DNA from: Zelonia costaricensis
Taxonomy: Eukaryota > Euglenozoa > Kinetoplastea > Trypanosomatida > Trypanosomatidae
Direction: 5' to 3'
Assembly (NCBI GenBank): GCA_030849075.1
Contig: JASAOO010002983.1
Span: 1 to 16,030, forward strand
Length of the DNA stretch: 16,030 nt
Below the pieces are notes generated by a model, which saw only the letters and a list, made by a program, of their open reading frames with translations, had not been told where the DNA came from and ran no database searches. A program made the position numbers and the translations under genes. How positions within the stretch are numbered: position 1 is the first letter of the stretch; each line of letters opens with the position of its first letter. Below are positions 1-8,330 of the stretch, in pieces.

Positions 1-11
1 CGCGCCGCCAT
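1..11 (-). CDS. Start of a gene running off the left edge (first codons only)
   Basis: On the minus strand a start codon at 11-9 is followed by two alanine codons (GCG GCG) and then the window ends. The start sits in an ACC-ATG-G context that suits a trypanosomatid initiation site. Six bases upstream is an AG that closes a pyrimidine tract of more than 100 bases, which is the expected layout of a spliced-leader acceptor just before a coding region. Only about three codons are visible, so the product cannot be named. It would be the next gene downstream in the same polycistronic unit. The call rests on position and splice-signal context, not on protein similarity. Confidence 0.5.
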
Positions 12-17
12 GGTCGA

Positions 18-133
18 CTGCAGACAGGGGAGGGGGTGGAGGGGTGGGGTGAAGGGGGGTGGAGGGGTGAAAGGGGAGTGAAGGGGGATGGAGGGGGGTG
101 AAGGGGGAGTGAAGGGGTTGAGAGGAGGAGAAG
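18..133 (-). promoter_or_regulatory. Very long polypyrimidine tract and spliced-leader acceptor for the left-edge gene
   Basis: Read on the minus strand, about 130 down to 24 is nearly pure C/T, built from slightly varied short units of the CCCTTCACTCC and CCCCTCCAC type. It ends in CTGCAG, whose AG lies at 19-18, giving a predicted 5' leader of only six bases before the start codon at 11. Such a tract plus AG is the standard trans-splicing signal of kinetoplastids. The tract is longer and more repetitive than needed, and on the plus strand it reads as runs of four to six G separated by short spacers. Confidence 0.6.
28..125. repeat. Imperfect G-rich tandem repeat (GGGGTGAAG / GGGGTGGAG units)
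   Basis: The plus strand is a run of irregular 9-13 base units made of G runs followed by TGAA, TGGA or AGTGAA. Many separate runs of at least four G are present, so the strand has the composition of a G-quadruplex former. The repeat coincides with the acceptor pyrimidine tract of the left-edge gene, so it may simply be an expanded splicing signal. Confidence 0.55.
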
Positions 134-362
134 TGTGTGAGCTAGAGGTGTGAGAGTGTGTTGCAGCTGGGAGTGCTGCCAAACATGTGTGGGCGGAGCA
201 GTCCAAAGAAGGTGAGGGGGGATGGGTTCGCTCAGAGACAGAGGAGAGAGGCGGTTGAGAGTTGAAGATGCGCGACGGTGACTTGACGCAAGAGCGCTAC
301 TTTGGGGCAGTCAGGACCACAAGAGGCGCACGTAAGTCGCAGTCAGTCCTTCACCAAGTTCG

Positions 363-1698
363 TCACCACGAGCAGCGAAAGAAAAGGGGGAGCCTTGACG
401 CATAGTGCCCTTTTTTGGTGCAGAGTTTCTTTGTAGTAAATGTGGTAGCGCCTCCCTCGCGCACAACGCGAGCGCGGGGTGCTGTGGACGACCCGTCGAA
501 CGCCGACGCCGGCGTTTGTGCGGCACCGAGTGGAGCCGGCGCTGCCTGGGTCGCTGAACTTCGCGTGTTGAAACCCGCCTTGAGGAACGACACTGTGTCC
601 TGGTCGTATCGGGCCTCATCGTTGGCGAGAAGCGTCGCGAGCACGCCGGTGTCCTCGCGTCTCACCCTGTGGGGGCTACTTGGGCGCTGCGCCCTCGCCA
701 GCCGTGAGGTGGCGGAGAAGAGTCTCAGCGAGGTAGCGGGTGTGGTCGCGGCTGAGGCGTGCGTCCAGGTCTCTGCCAGAGAAGTACGCATCAAGAAGGG
801 CGGCGTCGCGGGTGGAGAGCATAGCGTGCTGCATGGTGCGCCACAGTCGCGTGTTGGTGTGCCTCTCTACCCTGGCACCCGTCTCGGCCGTGGCCTCCTC
901 CGCATACGCACAAGCTCTGTCGGGATTCGCGCTCCACAGCGCAGCTACAAAGCTGCTCAAAGGAACGAGACACCGCTGCGCCACGGAGGCCTCCTCCGCC
1001 GTGAGCGCCGCGCCGAGGCCGCGCTCGGCGCCAATACCGATGCTCAGCTGCGATGGGCCACAGCCGCTACGGGTGAAGAGCTGCAGCGCGGCGCGCATCG
1101 TCGTAGTCCCGGCGGGCGTCAGCCCAACGGCCCCGTCGTACACGTGACGTGCGCTGTCCTGCCATGCCCGCAGCTAAAGCGCACCAAACGGCAGCGCCTC
1201 AGAGGCCGCTACGAGGAGCACGTTGTCTGCCGGAAGCTGGCGATGGCATTGCGCAACGCGGGCCACCGCCTCCCCCCACAGCACCTCCGGAACGTGCGGC
1301 TCCAGCACCGCGCACCGGGTCGGGTTTCGCGCGTCTCCGAGGAGCAGGCGGTCGCACCATACGCCCATGAAGTCCGGGACCCGCCTCGAATCCCACGTCT
1401 GCGGGCTCCGCAGCGCGTTGGCCCCGTCGCGCCTGCCCAGCCGAGCCTTCCGCGTCTGGGCTCCGTAGAACGCACGGGCCCGCCCATTACGATCGCGCGC
1501 GTGCGCCCGCGTCACGTCGGGGTCGTGAATGTCGCTGGGGGATGGGCGACACTGCTGCAGCATGTGCCGTGAAACGCGGGTCGCTAATGCGCCCCGGCTG
1601 TCAGCCCCACCCGCGCCTTCGCGGAAGCCGAGGCACACAATAAGCTTCTCCACTCGCGTCTTCGAGAGAGAGAACTCGATTTGCGCTGCGGCCCTCAT
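363..1698 (-). pseudogene. Broken conserved-looking protein gene: one in-frame stop and one frameshift
   Basis: Coding-type sequence with mostly G/C third positions starts at the first ATG (1698) after a good acceptor AG at 1831-1830. It reads 174 residues to a TAG at 1176-1174. The same frame then continues without a break from 1173 to another TAG at 678-676 (about 165 residues). Coding character then moves to a second frame, entered near 660-690 beside a run of five G (plus strand), and runs to a TGA at 365-363. The stretches GALxLRAWQDSARHV (x being the stop) and REDTGVLATLLANDEARYDQ look like ordinary protein. Composition is Ala/Leu/Arg-rich and probably helical, with a faint resemblance to pentatricopeptide-type repeats around the first stop; I do not recognise the family. 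Either it is a recently inactivated gene with its splice signal intact, or the two lesions are assembly errors. The last 30 or so codons are less coding-like, so the original 3' end is uncertain. Confidence 0.65.
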
Positions 1699-1829
1699 GG
1701 CGTGCCCCAGAGCAGCCAGTGGGCTGCTGATCAGTCACGCGCCAGGGGCGCAGCGAACTCTATAGGCGTCTTTAGCGTGTTCGCTGCTTGTAAGGGCCAC
1801 TGAGTAGTACGCTGCAGCGTCAGCGGAAC

Positions 1830-1862
1830 CTTGAGAAAAAAAAGCGGACGGGGGCGGCACCT
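1830..1862 (-). promoter_or_regulatory. Spliced-leader acceptor upstream of the broken gene
   Basis: Minus-strand sequence holds a C-rich stretch, then a run of eight T and CTC, followed by an AG at 1831-1830. This would give a leader of about 131 bases to the ATG at 1698, with no earlier ATG between them. The signal looks undamaged, so the broken gene may still be transcribed and processed. Confidence 0.5.
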
Positions 1863-3029
1863 GGTCTTCCGCCTGCCGCACTCTACACCGTTACGACGCA
1901 GCTGACGGCCGAGTCAGCGGTGTCGAGCACCGCAGCAGACGTTGCAACCGGACGGCTGGATCCCTTCTTTCTCCCGCGCACCTGCCACTCATCGTGTGTG
2001 TGTGTTCTGTTGCTGTTTTCTTCCAAGCGGGCACAGGCCTCCCAAGAGGTGCTGCGACCGTGTGAGAGCTGTGCGCAGCGTAGGAGAAAGCAAAGCAAAG
2101 GAGGACGAGGGGAAAAGAGCGTGACAGTGGACACAAACAGTAAAGCCAGCTGCGGCCCGCGCGGCACTTGCGAGACACGACGACGCATGTCCGGCTGTGT
2201 CCGTGAAGGAGGTACCGCCATGAGCGCAGGAGGCCTCGCCTTTTACTGCCTTGCTGACGGAGGCTGTGTGAGGTGTCCCGGGATGAAGCCGGTTTGGCTC
2301 CCTCCCCTCCCCACCACCCTACCCCCACTCCCGCCGTACCCGGGAGAGGTAGAGGGCCCTGCCGAAGCGCCACTTCCCAGCAGGCCTTGACCTCGTGTCC
2401 GCCGATCCCCCCTCCCCTCCACCCCCACCCCATTACGACCTGAAACAACCAGGCTGTCGGTCTTCGTCGCAGACACAGACGCTGAGCGTGCGCCGGCGTC
2501 GAAGTAATGCTCACCTCCGTGATGGCGCGTATCGTTCTTGATTCCTTTTTTTAGGTGCACTAGGGAAAACGTCTGTGCAAGGCCAGTCTCGCGCACAAGG
2601 CTCTCCCTCAAGCACGCACTCGCAGCGTGCAGGCCAACACCGACAGCTTCAGCGCTCCGATACAACTAAAGGCACCACATTCAACACACGCACGCACACA
2701 CACAGCTGTGGACAAGAACAAAGAAAAGGTGCGCAAGCTTTGCACCACCGAAACGGCAATGCGTTCTTGCCTTCGCCAACGCGGAACGCCCACTGCAGTC
2801 CGGGCGAGGAGACTGGAAAGCGGCCCAGAGGGAGACAAGGGGCAAACAGTGGCGGACGGGCGTGTCGCACATGCCGAGGCCGTCGCCGGCACAGCAAGGA
2901 GAAGAAGTTGTGCGCACAAGGCTTCGGCATGACGAAGACACGCCGATGTTGAAGCGGCATCGTACACAACGTCGTGTCCCGCACACGTGAGAAGAAAGAA
3001 AAGAAGGATGTGATGTGTGCAGTGCCGGG
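1863..3029 (-). other. Gene-free spacer: RGG2 3' UTR and intergenic sequence
   Basis: No reading frame here has convincing coding composition on either strand. It should hold the 3' UTR and polyadenylation region of the editing-factor gene. Visible elements are a pyrimidine-rich block on the plus strand at about 2295-2345 and 2405-2435, a short CA-rich microsatellite at about 2685-2705, and scattered purine-rich patches. Frames of about 110-207 codons (for example 1891-2514 minus) are rich in Ser, Arg, Cys and Pro with unbiased third positions and look like chance. Confidence 0.6.
2683..2705. repeat. Short CA-type microsatellite
   Basis: An ACACACGCACGCACACACAC-type run lies in the putative 3' UTR of the editing-factor gene. 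It is imperfect, with CG interruptions, and typical of spacers in this genome. Confidence 0.6.
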
Positions 3030-4163
3030 CTACTGGGCAGCAGCGCCGGGCTCGGCGGCCGTGTCGCCCTCCGCCTTTGCCCTCTCAAGGCGGGCCTTCT
3101 CTGCCTCTTCCTTACGGGCGCGCAGCTGCGCGTCGCGGGCCTCGCGAATCTTGCGGCGCGTGTTGATCAGCACCGTATCCTCGCGGTCCTCGCGGAGGTA
3201 CAGCGTGGCGCCCTCCAACTCCGACGCTTGCAGCTCCGTGATGCAGCGCGCTGCCTCCTCCGGGACGGCGAACTCGACCATGCCGCGGCCGCCGGAGAAG
3301 AGGCGGCAGAAGGTGATGTCGCCCGCCTGCCGCAGGTGGTCCTTCAGCGTGTGCCACGTCGTCTCGTCCGCAAGGCCAGAGACCAGCACACGCTGCCCGA
3401 CCAGCTTCTTGACACCATCCACCTCCACCTCGGCAGCCGTCAGCGTCAGCGGGTCAACGCGGCGAACGGGTGGCTGGAAGCTTGGCGGTGCGGCATTCCA
3501 CGCCTCCTCGTCCGCCGCCGCTGGCTGCCCCCACACACCGCCACGTCCGCCGTCGCCACCGCCGCGTCCTCGACGGAAGCTGCCGCGCGACCCGCGCGAG
3601 CGGCCGCCCGTCGGCGCGTCGCGCCAGCCGCCGTCGCCGCCCCAGCCACCGCCACCGCCACCGCCGCCGTCGCCGCCCCAGCCACCGCTCGACTGCCCGC
3701 CCCTGTCACCCCAGCCACCACCAGTGTTGTCGCGCGACCCCCACCCGCCACCACCGCCCCCGCGCCGCCCACGGCCTCCACCACCGCTGCGCCGCGCGCG
3801 GCCCCCGCCGCCGCCGCCATCACCCCACCCGCCCTTGCCGCCGCTGTCACCACTGCCCCACCCGCCACCGCCGGAGCCGCCGCCCCACTCACCACCGCCG
3901 CCGCCGCCACCGCCAGACTCTGCGTCACCGCCCCAGCCCCCGGCGTCCCCGGCACCGCCGGCGGACTTCTCGCTCACGCCCCAGCCTCCGCCACCGCCGC
4001 CGCTGGACGGCGCATCGGACGCCCCCCAGCCGCTCGCGCTCGACGCGGAGTCCGTGCTGCCCCACCCGCCAGCCCCACCGCTGCCGCTGTCAGCCGTGCC
4101 CCAGCCCTGCAGACGAGCCACGCTCGCACGCAGCACGAGCGGCACAAAGCTGCGACGCAACAT
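3030..4163 (-). CDS. RGG2: RGG2-type mitochondrial RNA-editing factor (RESC13), Gly-rich plus RRM
   Basis: A 377-residue protein. Residues 1-19 (MLRRSFVPLVLRASVARLQ) are Arg/Ser/hydrophobic with no acidic residue, as in a mitochondrial targeting peptide. Residues 20-212 are a low-complexity Gly region with about 13 Trp-Gly motifs (GWG, GGWGD, GEWGG) and Arg-Gly-rich blocks near 121-135 and 187-208. An RRM follows at about 256-330: RNP2-like RVLVSGL (258-264) and RNP1-like GGRGMVEFAV (291-300). A charged helical tail (335-366, rich in Arg, Glu, Lys and Ala) ends the protein. N-terminal GWG/RG repeats with a C-terminal RRM are the hallmark of trypanosome RGG2. Family knowledge: RGG2/RESC13 binds RNA and modulates RNA-RNA annealing in the RNA-editing substrate complex, helping U-insertion/deletion editing progress on pan-edited mitochondrial mRNAs. 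The start is the first in-frame ATG and begins the presequence. The repeats leave other frames open on both strands; those are shadows. Confidence 0.88.
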   Translation of the reverse strand: MLRRSFVPLVLRASVARLQGWGTADSGSGGAGGWGSTDSASSASGWGASDAPSSGGGGGGWGVSEKSAGGAGDAGGWGGDAESGGGGGGGGEWGGGSGGGGWGSGDSGGKGGWGDGGGGGGRARRSGGGGRGRRGGGGGGWGSRDNTGGGWGDRGGQSSGGWGGDGGGGGGGGWGGDGGWRDAPTGGRSRGSRGSFRRGRGGGDGGRGGVWGQPAAADEEAWNAAPPSFQPPVRRVDPLTLTAAEVEVDGVKKLVGQRVLVSGLADETTWHTLKDHLRQAGDITFCRLFSGGRGMVEFAVPEEAARCITELQASELEGATLYLREDREDTVLINTRRKIREARDAQLRARKEEAEKARLERAKAEGDTAAEPGAAAQ

Positions 4164-4322
4164 CGCCGCCGTGCGCTGCCGCCTGTCTTCTCCGCCCTCC
4201 TAAAACCCACTCGCTCCTCGCAAACCCAACGGCGGCAACGTGCTCGCGCGACTGCGCCGTTGCACGGGACCAGCAAGCCTCCCGCACCTGCGTGAGTGTC
4301 CGATGCGTGTGGAATGCGTGTC

Positions 4323-4372
4323 CTCGTGGCCGGCACAAGCAGGCAGAGGACGAGGGAGCAGGAGAGGGCACC
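4323..4372 (-). promoter_or_regulatory. Candidate spliced-leader acceptor for the RGG2-type gene
   Basis: The minus strand reads CCCTCTCCTGCTCCCTCGTC and continues pyrimidine-rich to about 4331. The first following AG is at 4324-4323, for a leader of about 159 bases. A second, stronger T/C tract at about 4744-4800 is an alternative with a longer leader. Which one is used cannot be told from sequence. Confidence 0.4.
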
Positions 4373-4590
4373 AGGTGCGCCTGCAGCTGGCAGCAAACAC
4401 GCAAGAGGCGCTACGCCCAACGACAACCTCTGTGGTGCTGAGGACAAGTTTCTGCGTGCCACGCGAAGGGGGATGTCGGCGCCACGAGTTCTTTGTGGTC
4501 GCACTCGGTGCCGAAGCGGCCTTGGCAGGCAGCTCGATGATGCGAACCGGCGCGAACGGCTTTGCCGTCGTCTCTCCTTCAGGTTATTTC

Positions 4591-4614
4591 TGTGTGTGTG
4601 TGTGTGTGTGTGTG
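4591..4614. repeat. Perfect (TG)12 microsatellite
   Basis: Twelve uninterrupted TG units on the plus strand (CA in the transcript), between the two candidate acceptor tracts of the RGG2-type gene. Confidence 0.9.
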
Positions 4615-5590
4615 GAGTCCGCAGAGGCGATTGCGCAAGGGTGCGACAAGGTCAACAAAGACTGAGTGTGGGTGGGTGGGTGTGGGTGTATGCACCGCAC
4701 CATGAGAGTGGGTGCAACAGGCATCGGGCACACCGGAATAGCGAGTCACCAGGGAAAAGAGCAAAGAAAAGGAGAACAAGAGAGATGAGAGTTGGAGAAG
4801 CAGAGGTGAGCCCTGGAACGATGGGCATGAGGTATCCGCAGGCACACCGCACGCTCCAAAACGCAGGTGCCCCCCCCCTCCGCCCTCCCGCAGCGTGCCG
4901 ACGCCGGCGGCGACTTGCCCCTCCTCCCTCCCTCCGTCATCGCTGTTCCACTACCAGGAAAGCGAGTATCGGTGTGGCCCTGCGGCCTGATGTGGAGTCA
5001 TCGCTATGCACCTTCAGCGCAACGGTGCATAGACGGAGCGACACAGACAGCTCACGACCTGCGCACCGCGTTTCGACGTCCAGCGCACTCTTGGCGTTCT
5101 CGCCGCTCACGGTCGCCGGGGGATTGCCTTGAAGACACGCACACACAAACATGAGCGGGTGGGCAAGTCGCGAAACAAAACTTGAGCGCCTGCTGTCGGC
5201 ATCCAGCGCGGCCACGCCATCGCTTCCACGTTTGCGTTGCTCTAAATCGATCTCTGCGCCCCTGTGCAGGCGACTGCAGCACCACCAAGCTAAGCCCCCT
5301 CCCCCACCCCGCCTCTGAAGCGCGAGGACAAGCGGCGGAAGTAGGCATTGGCGCCTATGGGCATTCGTCCCCTCCTCCCACGCAACACCGCACGAGGCAC
5401 CCGTAGGGTGTACGTACGCGCGTGTGGATTCACGTATATATATTTACACTCATGTGTGTGTGTGTGGTTGGGCGTGCGGACCCTCTGCGGCACAGCGAGA
5501 CCCTCCACCTAAACGGGCATGTCTGCCGCCACGCGAGAGCGCCTCACAGAAGCGCGTGTTCCGACAGAGGTGCGTACAGATCTTGCGGAT

Positions 5591-5696
5591 GACACACATA
5601 CACACATACACACACGCACACACGCATACACACGCATACACGCATACACGCATACACGCATACACGCATACACGCATACACGCATACACGCGCGCG
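5591..5696. repeat. CA-rich microsatellite grading into a CGCATACA octamer array
   Basis: The block begins as ACACATACACACATACACAC-type sequence, then resolves into the eight-base unit CGCATACA. One copy is at 5623-5630 and seven perfect head-to-tail copies run from 5633 to 5688, followed by CGCGCGCGCAC. Purine and pyrimidine alternate throughout, favourable for Z-form DNA. The perfect copies suggest recent slippage expansion. It lies in the predicted 3' UTR or spacer downstream of the Mpv17-family gene. Confidence 0.92.
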
Positions 5697-5980
5697 CACC
5701 ATTGCAACAGCGCGGGAAAAAAGACGGTGGAGAAGACGAGGTAAGGAGGGTGGCACACGCTCAACTCGCAGGAAGAGGGAGGAGGGAAAAGAAAAACACA
5801 CTTAGGAGCCGCCAACGTGGCAGGCGATGCCCGGTCGGGCTCATCCAACGACAACGCAGTGCGCGGCGGTGAAGAGGTGCGGAGAGACGCCCGCGAGCCA
5901 AGCCCGCGATGTGGGCGACGGAGGCCTCACCAGACGCCCCCTCCCGCCGCGACCGCGCCCTCCGCCCTCTTTGTCCACTC

Positions 5981-7033
5981 TTACATGGTGTGCAGGCGCT
6001 GCTTCATGCGCGCGTCCTCGCCGTCTGTCGTCTTCCAGCGGTGCAGCATGTGCGACATGATGCCGCTCCACACGACCTGCACACCCGACGAGTAGGCCAG
6101 CCGGAAGTGGCCCGGGATGTAGTAGAACATGGGCAGCCAGTTGAGCGACCAGAAGCCGAGGGCGTACTTCATGATGTCGGGGAAGTCGTACATCAGCTTC
6201 CGCTTCACGTCCATCGAGACACACGTCACGTACTCGTGCAGGTTGAAATCGTGGTTGTCGACGATGCGGTAGTAGTAGCCCATCTTGTGGATTGTTGTCT
6301 GGTCCAACTCGCTTGCGGTGTTGCGAAAGGGCCGGAAGATGAAGCTGAAGCGGCTGGCGCTCCTCTCCGCGCCTGCGTCGTCGTCGCCGGCCACCACAAG
6401 GTGCTCCTGCGACTTGGACCCCGCATTCATCGGAATCGCCATCACGCGGCGCCGTCCATCACGGCCGTCGCGGTAGATGAAGAAGTGGTCCATGGCGGTG
6501 ACGTAGGTGAGGTAGATCGGGTTGGTGAGCTGCGCGGCCAGGTAGCTCAAGAAGCCTTTCCCGATGGCGCTCCGCTTCGTAATGTTCGCCGGGCTAATCA
6601 GGCGATCCAGGCGGCGATACACCCACAGGAAATAAGGCACGCCAAATAGGAAGGTGAAGCTGCAGAAGATCATACTGCGACGCAGGTCGAGCAGGACGGT
6701 GGTGTTGCCCGACGCGGTGGTAGAACTTGCAGCTGCCTTTCCGCCTGCCGACTCCGTGGTGGTGGCGGTGGCGTCGGCGCGGCTGGCCTGGTAGGCGCGC
6801 CAGCGCGCGCGGGCGCAGAGAAACGGTGATGGCACGGTGAGGAGGAAGGGTGAGCTCTGGCTCTCGTTGGGCAGCCGCTCGCGCGTGAGGGGCGGACGCG
6901 ACTGCGTCCACGGCTCGTAGACGACCTGGCACACAACGTCACCGCAGAAGCCCACGGTTGTGCTCAGGGCCATGTTGGTGCGGAGCGGGTACTCCTTAAG
7001 GTAGTAGGACAGGGAGTGGAAGATGAACTTCAT
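5981..7033 (-). CDS. Mpv17/PMP22-family integral membrane protein with large insertions
   Basis: A 350-residue protein with the family landmarks in order: LSYYLKEYPLRTNMALSTTV then GFCGDVVCQ (8-36), matching the N-terminal Tyr-x(n)-Pro-x-x-Thr...GD-x-x-x-Q segment; DLRRSMIF...FGVPYFLWVYRRLD (116-143); a third hydrophobic segment at 159-181; and the diagnostic C-terminal block FWSLNWLPMFYYIPGHFR...VVWSGIMSHMLHR (294-332), equivalent to the W-P-x-x-x-x-x-x-x-P-x-x-x-R...W signature. Family members sit in mitochondrial inner or peroxisomal membranes, where some form channels or affect mtDNA upkeep; the substrate is not settled. Typical members have about 180-220 residues. The excess here is a Ser/Thr/Ala-rich insert at about 45-113 and a charged insert at about 188-270. 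The ATG at 7033 is chosen because upstream codons translate the pyrimidine tract. The organelle cannot be decided from the sequence. Confidence 0.85.
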   Translation of the reverse strand: MKFIFHSLSYYLKEYPLRTNMALSTTVGFCGDVVCQVVYEPWTQSRPPLTRERLPNESQSSPFLLTVPSPFLCARARWRAYQASRADATATTTESAGGKAAASSTTASGNTTVLLDLRRSMIFCSFTFLFGVPYFLWVYRRLDRLISPANITKRSAIGKGFLSYLAAQLTNPIYLTYVTAMDHFFIYRDGRDGRRRVMAIPMNAGSKSQEHLVVAGDDDAGAERSASRFSFIFRPFRNTASELDQTTIHKMGYYYRIVDNHDFNLHEYVTCVSMDVKRKLMYDFPDIMKYALGFWSLNWLPMFYYIPGHFRLAYSSGVQVVWSGIMSHMLHRWKTTDGEDARMKQRLHTM

Positions 7034-7040
7034 GGCGAAG

Positions 7041-7105
7041 CTACCCGAAGGCCGCGTTAGGAGGGGGGGGAAGAGGGGAAGGGACAAGGGAAGGGGGTGC
7101 GTATG
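7041..7105 (-). promoter_or_regulatory. Spliced-leader acceptor of the Mpv17-family gene
   Basis: Minus-strand sequence from about 7103 to 7053 is a long C/T tract (CCCCCTTCCCTTGTCCCTTC, then CCCTCTTCCCCCCCTCC). The first AG after it is at 7042-7041, only seven bases before the ATG at 7033. A very short leader is possible; otherwise an upstream AG is used. The tract's position supports placing the start at 7033 rather than at an upstream in-frame codon. Confidence 0.5.
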
Positions 7106-8330
7106 CGGGGACAAAGTGCCGCGCGAGCTCTGTCCGCCACCATGCAGTGCCTCGAGAACGGCAATAGAGGTGCTACACGCGGGGGTGCGGGGTGGGGCGG
7201 GGTTCACTGGGAGAGGAAAGGGAAGTTGAGGAGGACACACTGAAGGAAGGGGAAGGGGGGAAGGGGTGGCTGTATAGGCACGAGATAGGTACTGTACACA
7301 CGCACGTGAGACTGGGTGCCGCTCAAGCTGCGCGATCAGGCGAACAAGAGGAAACAAAGGTAAGGCGAAGCCGTTGCAGCAGCAGCCGAGAGCAGTCCCC
7401 TAGCGGAACGCCTCGTGCCGTCACACAAGGCGGTTTCACGGCGTTGGCGCTGCGGCACGCGCGGAGAGGAGGCACACACGCAGTGGCAGCAGTGGTAAAG
7501 GCGCACGGCGCTCTCAGTGAAATCAAAGGAGGGGACAACAGGGAAGCGAGATGGTGAAACAGGAACGGGGCGCGCGCAGTCGGCGTCCTCCCTCCTTCTG
7601 CGTCGCCACAATGTGCGTGTGCGTGTGTGTGTGTGCGTGTGCGTGTATGTGTGTGTGTGTGTGTGTCAACGTCAGGAGTGCCGACACACGAGGCGTTGTC
7701 AAGGCAGGGCGGAGATGAAAGGCGCATCGTAGAACACGGCACCGAAGTGAAAAAAAAGCGAGTGGGGAAGAGAAGAAAAACAGTAGACAACACGACAAGA
7801 AAGGCGCGGCGCATGCAGAATGCCGGCGCTGCAACGAGAATTGTGGAACGCGTGCAGCAGCCCGCACGCTACTTCCCCTCCCCTCCTCCCCCCCCGTGCC
7901 GCCTCCTAGACGGGCTAAAGTGGAGAGATAAGGGAAGGGGTGGGCATCACACTGGTGCTGAGCCACCCATTCCAGCACAGGCGAGGGTGCCGCGCACCTC
8001 CGCCTTCCGTCCGGAACACAACAAGATGTAAGAACGGCTGCGCAGCGGAGCAGGTGCGTCACGTGCGAGCCCGCGCTCACCTCTGCGTAGAGACTTCAAT
8101 GCCCTTCCGTCTCCGCCTTTTTTTCTCTTTTTGTTGCTTTTCGTTGATCATCTCAGCGCGTCACTTCCACGGCTGCCGCCGCTTCGTCGCTGCCCGGCTC
8201 AGCGGCAACTCGCGCGGCGGCATTTCGTGAAGCCGCGGAGGGGAGGCACCGCACTTCTTCTCCTAACCCAGTTCGCCCAACGCTGCCGCCCAGCACCAAC
8301 ACCCTTCGTCACCACCGCGGGTTCGCGGCT
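7106..8330 (-). other. Gene-free spacer: CstF50 3' UTR region
   Basis: No coding-like frame on either strand. The segment holds a TG microsatellite (7614-7666), several A/G-rich patches on the plus strand around 7745-7800, and pyrimidine-rich plus-strand blocks near 7871-7897 and 8117-8142. It should contain the 3' UTR and poly(A) sites of CstF50. Frames of up to 185 codons (7523-8080 minus) are rich in Cys, Ser, Phe and His-Thr repeats from the microsatellite and look spurious. Confidence 0.55.
7614..7666. repeat. TG/CG-interrupted dinucleotide microsatellite
   Basis: About 53 bases of TG with interspersed GC and AT interruptions, ending in an uninterrupted TG run of about 18 bases. It lies in the CstF50 3' UTR or spacer, where it reads as CA repeats. 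Confidence 0.9.

Larger units (their letters stand above)
4373..5980 (-). other. Gene-free spacer between the Mpv17-family gene and RGG2
   Basis: This covers the 3' UTR of the Mpv17-family gene and the region upstream of RGG2. I find no coding-like frame. It contains a (TG)12 run, a T/C-rich tract on the minus strand at about 4744-4800, a run of nine C at 4870-4878, a short TATATATATTT/TGTGTG patch at about 5434-5466, and an octamer tandem repeat at about 5591-5696. Frames of 80-140 codons in it are translations of repeats or polypyrimidine. Confidence 0.6.

Noticed and set aside
415..1572. 385-codon open frame on the plus strand
   Set aside because: It is antisense to the broken minus-strand gene, whose frames have the better third-position bias and a matching acceptor signal; all other genes are on the minus strand.
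2974..4295. Two long plus-strand frames (2974-4203 Pro-rich, 3015-4295 Ala-rich) over the RGG2-type gene
   Set aside because: They are the antisense readings of a GGN repeat, which leaves other frames open by composition. The minus frame has an RRM and a targeting peptide.
5909..6649. 246-codon plus-strand frame
   Set aside because: Shadow of the Mpv17-family gene; its composition (Val/His/Arg-rich) reflects antisense codons.
7034..7357. Upstream in-frame extension of the Mpv17-family protein by 108 residues
   Set aside because: The extension translates the pyrimidine tract (Pro/Leu/Ser runs) that should be the trans-splicing signal, and the family N-terminus begins right after the ATG at 7033.
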